A stretch of 64,000 bases of DNA from Acanthosoma haemorrhoidale (taxonomy: Eukaryota > Arthropoda > Insecta > Hemiptera > Acanthosomatidae): assembly GCA_930367205.1 (NCBI GenBank), contig OV884012.1, positions 153,217,405-153,281,404 of the forward strand, given 5' to 3'. The notes under the pieces are model-generated. The model saw only the letters and a list, made by a program, of their open reading frames with translations, did not search any database and had not been told where the DNA came from. Position numbers and translations under genes: made by a program. The stretch's first letter is position 1. Every line of letters starts with the position of its first letter. This document shows, one piece after another, positions 58,681 to 64,000 of this stretch.

Positions 58681-59920
58681 GAAAATTGATATTAATGGAC
58701 GATTATCGTTGACTAAAATGAACTTCTGTCCATACAAGTAAATATGTGACCTGCTAAACCCGAACATCAAAGCTGCCACCTCCTTATGTAACCTGCTAAA
58801 CCCGAACATCAAAGCTGCCCCCTCCTTATGTGACCTGCTAAACCCGAACATGAAAGCTGCCCCCTCCTTATGTAACCTGCTAAACTCGAACATCAAAGCG
58901 GCCACCTCCTTATGTAACCTGCTATACCCGAACATCAAAGCTGCCCCCTCCTTATGTGACCTGCTAAACTCGAACATCAAAGCTGCCACCTCCTTATGTA
59001 ACCTGCTAAACCCGAACATCAAAGCTGCCCCCTCCTTATGTGACCTGCTAAACCCGAACATCAAAGCTGCCCCCTCCTTATGTGACCTGCTAAACCCGAA
59101 CATCAAAGCTGCCCCCTCCTTATGTGACCTGCTAAACTCGAACATCAAAGCTGCCACCTCCTTATGTGACCTGCTAAACCCGAACATCAAAGCTGCCCCC
59201 TCCTTATGTGACCTGCTAAACCCGAACATCAAAGCTGCCCCCTCCTTATGTGACCTGCTAAACCCGAACATCAAAGCTGCCCCCTCCTTATGTGACCTGC
59301 TAAACCCGAACATCAAAGCTGCCCCCTCCTTATGTGACCTGCTAAACTCGAACATCAAAGCTGCCACCTCCTTATGTAACCTGCTAAACCCGAACATCAA
59401 AGCTGCCCCCTCCTTATGTGACCTGCTAAACCCGAACATCAAAGCTGCCCCCTCCTTATGTGACCTGCTAAACTCGAACATCAAAGCTGCCACCTCCTTA
59501 TGTAACCTGCTAAACCCGAACATCAAAGCTGCCCCCTCCTTATGTGACCTGCTAAACCCGAACATCAAAGCTGCCCCCTCCTTATGTAACCTGCTAAACC
59601 CGAACATCAAAACTGCCCCCTCCTTATGTAGTTGTGAGTATGACACTTCAGCTTGAGACAGTGTGTTGGTAAACGCCAATGGCCTCTCTACTTTCTTTTG
59701 ATGTTGCTGGTAAATCACTGTCCCCAATCCAGATTCGGGTGCATCCACCGTTAGACATATAGGGTGATCCGGGTTATAATGAGCAAGACTTGTTTTCTGA
59801 ATCAACCTCTTGATTTTATCAAGAGCTTTAGCTCCCTCTGTTTCCATGGTTGTCCCTTTTTCAGTAAACGATAGAGTGGAGACAACAGGTAGAAATTCTG
59901 ATCGAAATTCACCACTCCTA
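58681..59920 (-). pseudogene. Ty3/gypsy RT-RNase H fragment with expanded repeat
   Basis: Part of a gypsy-type pol. The 5' piece, in one frame near 59,910-59,830, reads VNFDQNFYLLSPLYRLLKKG, the end of the RT thumb; a frameshift then leads to the frame ALDKIKRLIQKTSLAHYNPD, LTVDAPESGLGTVIYQQ and ERPLAFTNTLSQAEVSYSQL, the standard connection and first RNase H strands (catalytic Asp in TVDAPESG). The frame closes with HIYLYGQKFILVNDNRPLIS, where the usual F-x-x-Y-L-Y-G-x-x-F-x-x-x-T-D-H-x-P-L motif has Asn-Asp-Asn. Between them a single 14-residue segment is expanded 21-fold. Confidence 0.8.
58747..59628 (-). repeat. 21-copy 42-bp in-frame minisatellite in RNase H
   Basis: Exactly 882 bp = 21 x 42 bp. 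On the minus strand each unit encodes a 14-residue variant of HKEGAALMFGFSRS, derived from the native segment S-Q-L-H-K-E-G-A-x-x-M-F-G-F. Two main unit types (HKEGAALMFGFSR and HKEVAALMFEFSR) alternate irregularly, the V/E type being unit 4, 7, 12, 16, 18 and, partly, 21. Because 42 is a multiple of 3, the opposite strand is open as well. Confidence 0.95.
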
Positions 59921-60480
59921 CTACAGCTGTGGAGACAATAAAATATCACGTGTGATCAGAAAATATAGGGAGAAAATTGGCCAGTGCTAGAGAATTCTAA
60001 TTGGGATTACAATGACATATTTAGTCGGTGCGGGGAATAGTAATCAGACAGAATAGTAAGACAGGTTGTCAACCATGTACGAGTATGTTTAGAGTTATCA
60101 CATAGTTGTTACATAGTGGGGGAAATTGATATTGTATTTTTACAAATAAACTAGGACTATATGAACTGCAATGTTCAGAAAAAGATAAAACTTTTTCAAT
60201 CTTAGTAAATGATTAGTAAGGTTAGGGAACAAAGCTTATACCTAGTCTTAATTTATAAGATTAAATAAAATATATCTTATATATTTCTGGTCGAGACAGT
60301 TAGCTATAATAAATCTTTTATTAAAACAAATAGATGGTATGGCATTGATTGGTTATCAATATATAAACTGAGGGTATTTATGGGCTGTTAAAATAGATAT
60401 ATAATAGTGAAAATCCTCGAATATATGTGAAGGATGGTCAAAAGTTGGTTAGATTTTTGATATTTTGATAGTGCATCTCC
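59921..60480. other. AT-rich spacer, possible gypsy flank
   Basis: Contains catagtgggggaaattg near 60,110, resembling a polypurine tract, but no LTR could be delimited. Confidence 0.3.
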
Positions 60481-60499
60481 AGTGATAAGGTAACCTGAG

Positions 60500-61840
60500 A
60501 TCCTCAGGGATGTTCTTCTTCACGGCAGTTGGTACGGTTGGATGTACTCCAATGTTTGACCTCTCTTTCAATGTATCCTACTTCAACTTTAATTTTGTAT
60601 CTGGAGTACCTTTTGCTAAATTTGATATTTCCCAAGATATTTAAGAAAACCCGAAAAAAGGGACTTTCAAACTGCCCCCCACTTCCCACTCACCCCCCAC
60701 TAGTGAGACTGTTTGTAGGTTGTTCAGACACTCTAATGAACAACTTTGGACCAAAATTCAGAACTATACGATTGATTTTGTCTACTTTTGCTTTGTTGCA
60801 TGGACTAATTAAAAGCTATGCGTGATTTTATCGCAGACACATATACGATGATCCCGTAATCCAGTTTAGAGCAGATTAGTGTTTTATATAATTTCAACAT
60901 TGTAGTTCTGTCAGCTCCCCATGCTGTTCTTCTAAGCGTTCTGAGGATCCTCATTTACAACATGTACTTCTTTTTGAGAGCCCTAATGTTACTTCCCAGT
61001 CATGTCAGTCGCCGATCAAAAAATCTTGCATTTTCAATAAACCGCAGAATTTCATTCCCAAACGTTAGTTCTGGAGTATTCAGTATTCAGTATCTGCCTA
61101 ATTGTATTCAATTCGTTTGTTTGTTTTCAATAGAGAACTTTAATCGAGAGGTATATCATATATTATTGATAGGCGTCCTGATGTTTGGCTTTTATAATAA
61201 TAAATTGTTAGGCCGTTTGCATGATGGGAAAATTGTCAAAATACAACCTTGGTTTAACATCCCTAGGTAAATTAATGAAGACTTTGTTAATGGGTAATCC
61301 TAATAATTAAGTAGGAATAAAATAATGCTCAGAACGCAGGCTTGAGGTACTCCATTTTTGTTCTTTCGTTTTCCGAAAATATATTGGTTACTCGGATATT
61401 GAATACGTGGCATGTTAGGAATTCTTTGGTGTAATTGAATAGTTGACTGTCGAATCCGAACGAATAGTTCCTTGAGGAGGTAGGTCTTTGCAATACCATC
61501 ACGCTTTAACCGAAGTAGCCAAATAGTACTGGCATCATTTGTTCCCTTCTAATAAACACATATTGGATCTTAGCCTCCGCAGGACTAGTAGATCAAGTTG
61601 GATCGTTTCCTAGGAAAGCCGTATCAAAGGTTTGGATAGCATACTTTTTTCCAGGAGCCATTTATTTCGAACTAGAAATTATTTATTTATAACTAGAAAT
61701 TGGACGCTTGTCTTTGCCAGCTTTCGGGATGGGGTTAACTTGTGACTGGGGCCAAAAAGTAATCTGCTGGGTAATGTTTGATCATGTCATAATGGATCTC
61801 ATCCGGGACTGGCGAGCGATGTTAAACGTGAAATACTCAA
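60500..61840 (-). pseudogene. decayed LINE RT (jockey/I-like), antisense
   Basis: Minus-strand pieces in order: PDEIHYDMIKHYPAD near 61,810-61,765, then NPIPKAGKDK near 61,735; GVPQACVLSIILFLLN near 61,345-61,298, the catalytic domain's G-V-P-Q-G-x-V-L-S box; FDRRLT near 61,010; and ALKKKYML, RTAWGADRTTMLKLYKTLIC and SKLDYGIIVY near 60,980-60,845, the conserved C-terminal region. Frames change several times, so it is dead. Confidence 0.75.
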
Positions 61841-62757
61841 GTAAGGAATAACAACTAAAGCAATAGGATAAACAGACGAGGAACATCAATGAGGAGTGGT
61901 GATGGAAATTGTGAACTCGAATTAAAACCATAACTCATAGTTTCAAATAGATTTTTTTTCTTATTTTCGAAATATGTGTCCCTAGACTATGTATTTACTT
62001 AAAGTGATATGGGGTAACACATATAAATATTCTGTAAACATGTTTCACTGATTGAAGTCTACTTAACTATCATAAATAATTATATTATACAAAAATAAAA
62101 GCAATGCGATTTTATATGTATTTGTTTTCTTTCTTTATTTTTTTTTTTTTACATTTTATTTAGTCTATAAGGAATAATAGTGCATAATAAATTTGAAAAA
62201 GTTGCTTGCCCAAAGAAATATAATCATTGCTAATGGGATGAAATATTTAAAAATATAACTGGAAATCAATCGATTAAACCCGGAGACTAAGACAATTACG
62301 TCTATACTACCATTCGGAACCTTCCAATTCTGTTTTAAAGATTTAGTGTTACATTAAAATTAGTTAGGCATTGGAAATATAACCAAAAACGCAATATTGT
62401 TTCGTTTTAATCTTATTTTGGCGAAGAAGGAAATTTCCAACTATATATAGGAATCTCCAGCCCCAAATATTTCAAATATCCTGTTCAACCTAAAAATTAC
62501 ACAATTGCACTAGTGAGCAACCAAGGTTGACTCCAGGTCACCTCAGCAACATGTTAGGTAATGGTGTAGTTTCAAGTAGGTGTCCCGCTAAATAGGTTGG
62601 TTATTATGTTTGGCGGGAAATCGGGAGCGCCAGCATCTTCTTTGCTACAGTGACTCAGAATCCCCTGTTTTTACCTTACTACCATTAAGTGTTTTAAGCA
62701 TTAACATAAATATTTAATTAGGTGTTAAGTGTCTAGTAGTGTTGTTTGTCATAATTA
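61841..62757. other. AT-rich DNA, 3' flank of the odorant receptor
   Basis: No feature besides a T-run near 62,140. It likely contains the receptor's 3' UTR. Confidence 0.35.
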
Positions 62758-62814
62758 TTATGCTACATTGAAAGCGTTCATAAGATGGTAATAGGAGTAT
62801 GAGCTGTTCATTAC
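62758..62814 (-). CDS. odorant receptor, last exon
   Basis: A 19-codon terminal exon after the acceptor tttttacag, reading VMNSSYSYYHLMNAFNVA and stop. This is the typical end of insect odorant receptors (x-x-x-S-Y-S-Y-x-x-L-x). It joins in phase 0 to the exon at 62,889-63,044. Confidence 0.82.
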   Translation of the reverse strand, partial: VMNSSYSYYHLMNAFNVA

Positions 62815-62888
62815 CTGTAAAAAATATTCATATTAAGTAGAGGCAATAAAGTATTTCATAAATAAATTAATAAACTTTAATATAGTAC

Positions 62889-63044
62889 TTTAGCAAAAGT
62901 ATCCATGTTGGCTGGAATGATACCTCCAGCCATTAGGATCATTGGCTTCTTAGTGACCTCTAAAAATATTCTGATGCTTCTCTTCACACCTTCATCGCAG
63001 TAGTACCACTTTATAGAGTACATTTTGAAACGTAGCTCCTCGCT
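62889..63044 (-). CDS. odorant receptor (7tm_6), penultimate exon
   Basis: Part of an insect odorant receptor, a seven-helix subunit that works with Orco in sensory-neuron membranes. The exon (acceptor ttttgctag, phase 0; donor gtacta) reads SEELRFKMYSIKWYYCDEG, then VKRSIRIFLEVTKKPMILMA and GGIIPANMDTFAK. The W-Y, K-K-P-x-x-L-x-A-G-G and x-x-T-F-x-K landmarks are those of the receptor C-terminus that forms the last membrane helix. Upstream exons are not visible; an LTR begins about 480 bp upstream, so the rest lies further on or has been lost. Confidence 0.82.
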
Positions 63045-63522
63045 CTAGCAAAAAGATATTTTGCATTATTCAAATTGTTTCAATATTTAATGTGTAAAGT
63101 CTCTGATTTAATCACGTTCCTCTTAACAATTTTTATGATTTTAAAGACGGATTTATAGAAATCTTGCTTCATTTTATTTCTTTATTTATCATCAGTTAAA
63201 CACTCATTGATTATAAGTGATTTTTTTAAGGAAATAAAATATGAGTTTAGCTTAAAGACATAGTAGAGTATAATAAAGAATATATATGTTAAACAGTATG
63301 TTACCGACCCTAAAGTTTATCCCTTCAGTCTCGTCAAAACCAAATCCTAATTCTGTACAACTCTTCAGGCCCTAGATCCTCGATAAGTATTTCCTTCTTC
63401 ATTGTCAGTTCTCTCCAATTAGTATAATTCTAAAATCACTCTACTTTAGATCATAAGGACCTTTCTAACACATCTCCTATCTTAAAGTAGAGCAGGTTTC
63501 TACCGTTAGATCCAGTTCTGTT

Positions 63523-64000
63523 ATACCACATAGTTATAAGGATGGCACTCGATATTTTTTACCCAGTTGGAGACTAATAATTTACGTGGTCGTCAAAACT
63601 ACAATATACCATCCACACCACTGGTGGCCTGCCTATATAACCCGGGCGTCTTAGGGCGAATCACATAACACTAGCGCTTGCTGCTCTACTCAAACCATGG
63701 CCTTCTCATTCAACTACCTCTGCATCTCTCTCTCTCTTCCTAACCTCGCTATGTTTTAGTCTGGCGTTGTCAGACCCCACACCTTTCTAGTGGGAATCTC
63801 TGGCTTCGTGTTGCTAAAACTAGTAGCTCCTTGGAAGAGACCTCTCCCTCGCGGACGACGGTAGCTGTGGGCCTAAAAACTTTACCTAGTAGCGTCTCCC
63901 ACGACAATCCAGTCTGCTTCTCTCCGGTTCACACTCATCTTTGGGATCAGGACGGTTTTCGCCTACCCTTCGATACCGAGTGTGAATTCGTGGACATTCC
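63523..64000 (+). mobile_element. LTR-family copy running off the window
   Basis: Matches the solo LTR at 4.65 kb from the TATA-like box (cctatataacccgg near 63,631) through ttcaactacctctgcatctc and gttcacactc to the window end; the (TC)n tract is short here. The start is tentatively at TGTTATACC (about 63,523). It could be solo or the 5' LTR of a full element. Confidence 0.75.

Noticed and set aside
58747..59628. CRISPR-like array
   Set aside because: Units follow each other directly with no unique spacers, and the array lies in a eukaryotic retroelement.
58850..59656. 268-residue repeat protein on the + strand
   Set aside because: Shadow of the 42-bp minisatellite whose sense strand is the RNase H frame; open only because 42 is divisible by 3.

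Overview
The window is eukaryotic nuclear DNA, almost certainly from an insect; the order cannot be fixed from sequence alone. The background is very AT-rich, genes are split by GT-AG introns, one end holds an insect-type odorant receptor terminus, and the filler is a typical insect mixture of LINE, LTR and DNA-transposon debris. No prokaryotic feature, CRISPR array or rRNA was seen.

Three groups of host genes are visible. (1) A C2H2 zinc-finger gene cluster. Gene A (+) has four tiny acidic exons (4,491-6,145) and a 13-finger exon (10,777-12,083); its 5' end lies outside the window or was not found. Gene B (-) can be assembled completely from eight exons (53,330 down to 44,375; 393 aa, 9 fingers). 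A zinc-finger-less duplicate of gene B's first four exons lies at 39,513-36,601. A further gene start, gene C (+), lies at 54,316-54,772, head-to-head with gene B. Every internal small exon has the same phase (1-1) and a length divisible by 3, and most encode one psi-K-x-E (SUMO-acceptor-like) motif, so the N-terminus looks modular. (2) A complete four-exon FRA10AC1 homologue (-) at 29,214-26,953. (3) The last two exons of an odorant receptor (-) at 63,044-62,758.

Mobile DNA fills most of the rest: a 5'-truncated jockey-like LINE with near-intact reverse transcriptase and poly-A tail (17.24-19.48 kb), a short 3' copy of it with an 11-bp target-site duplication (57.46-57.69 kb), and decayed LINEs at 8.5-9.1, 29.8-30.1, 40.4-40.7, 42.4-43.1, 47.0-47.9, 53.6-53.8, 57.7-58.3 and 60.5-61.8 kb. 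There are Ty3/gypsy fragments at 15.3-16.1, 19.6-19.9 and 58.7-59.9 kb, the last with a 21-copy in-frame 42-bp minisatellite inside its RNase H domain. One LTR family has copies at 4.65-5.56 kb (5-bp target-site duplication, inside a gene A intron), 21.4, 23.1, 31.7, 39.7 and 63.5 kb, and a probable relative at 56.1 kb. DNA-transposon remnants include pogo/Tigger-like (3.1-3.7 kb), PIF/Harbinger-like (20.1 kb), hAT/GTF2IRD2-like (49.5-50.1 kb) and one apparently intact DD82E IS630-Tc1-mariner transposase with an intron (34.1-35.6 kb).

Layout: 0-12.2 kb gene A plus intronic repeats; 12.2-26.9 kb repeat-rich; 26.9-29.2 kb FRA10AC1; 29.8-36 kb repeats plus DD82E; 36.5-41 kb duplicated block lacking fingers; 42-48 kb LINE, gene B finger exon, LINE; 48-54 kb gene B 5' exons; 54.2-54.8 kb gene C start; 55-62 kb retroelements; 62.7-63.1 kb odorant receptor; LTR at the end.
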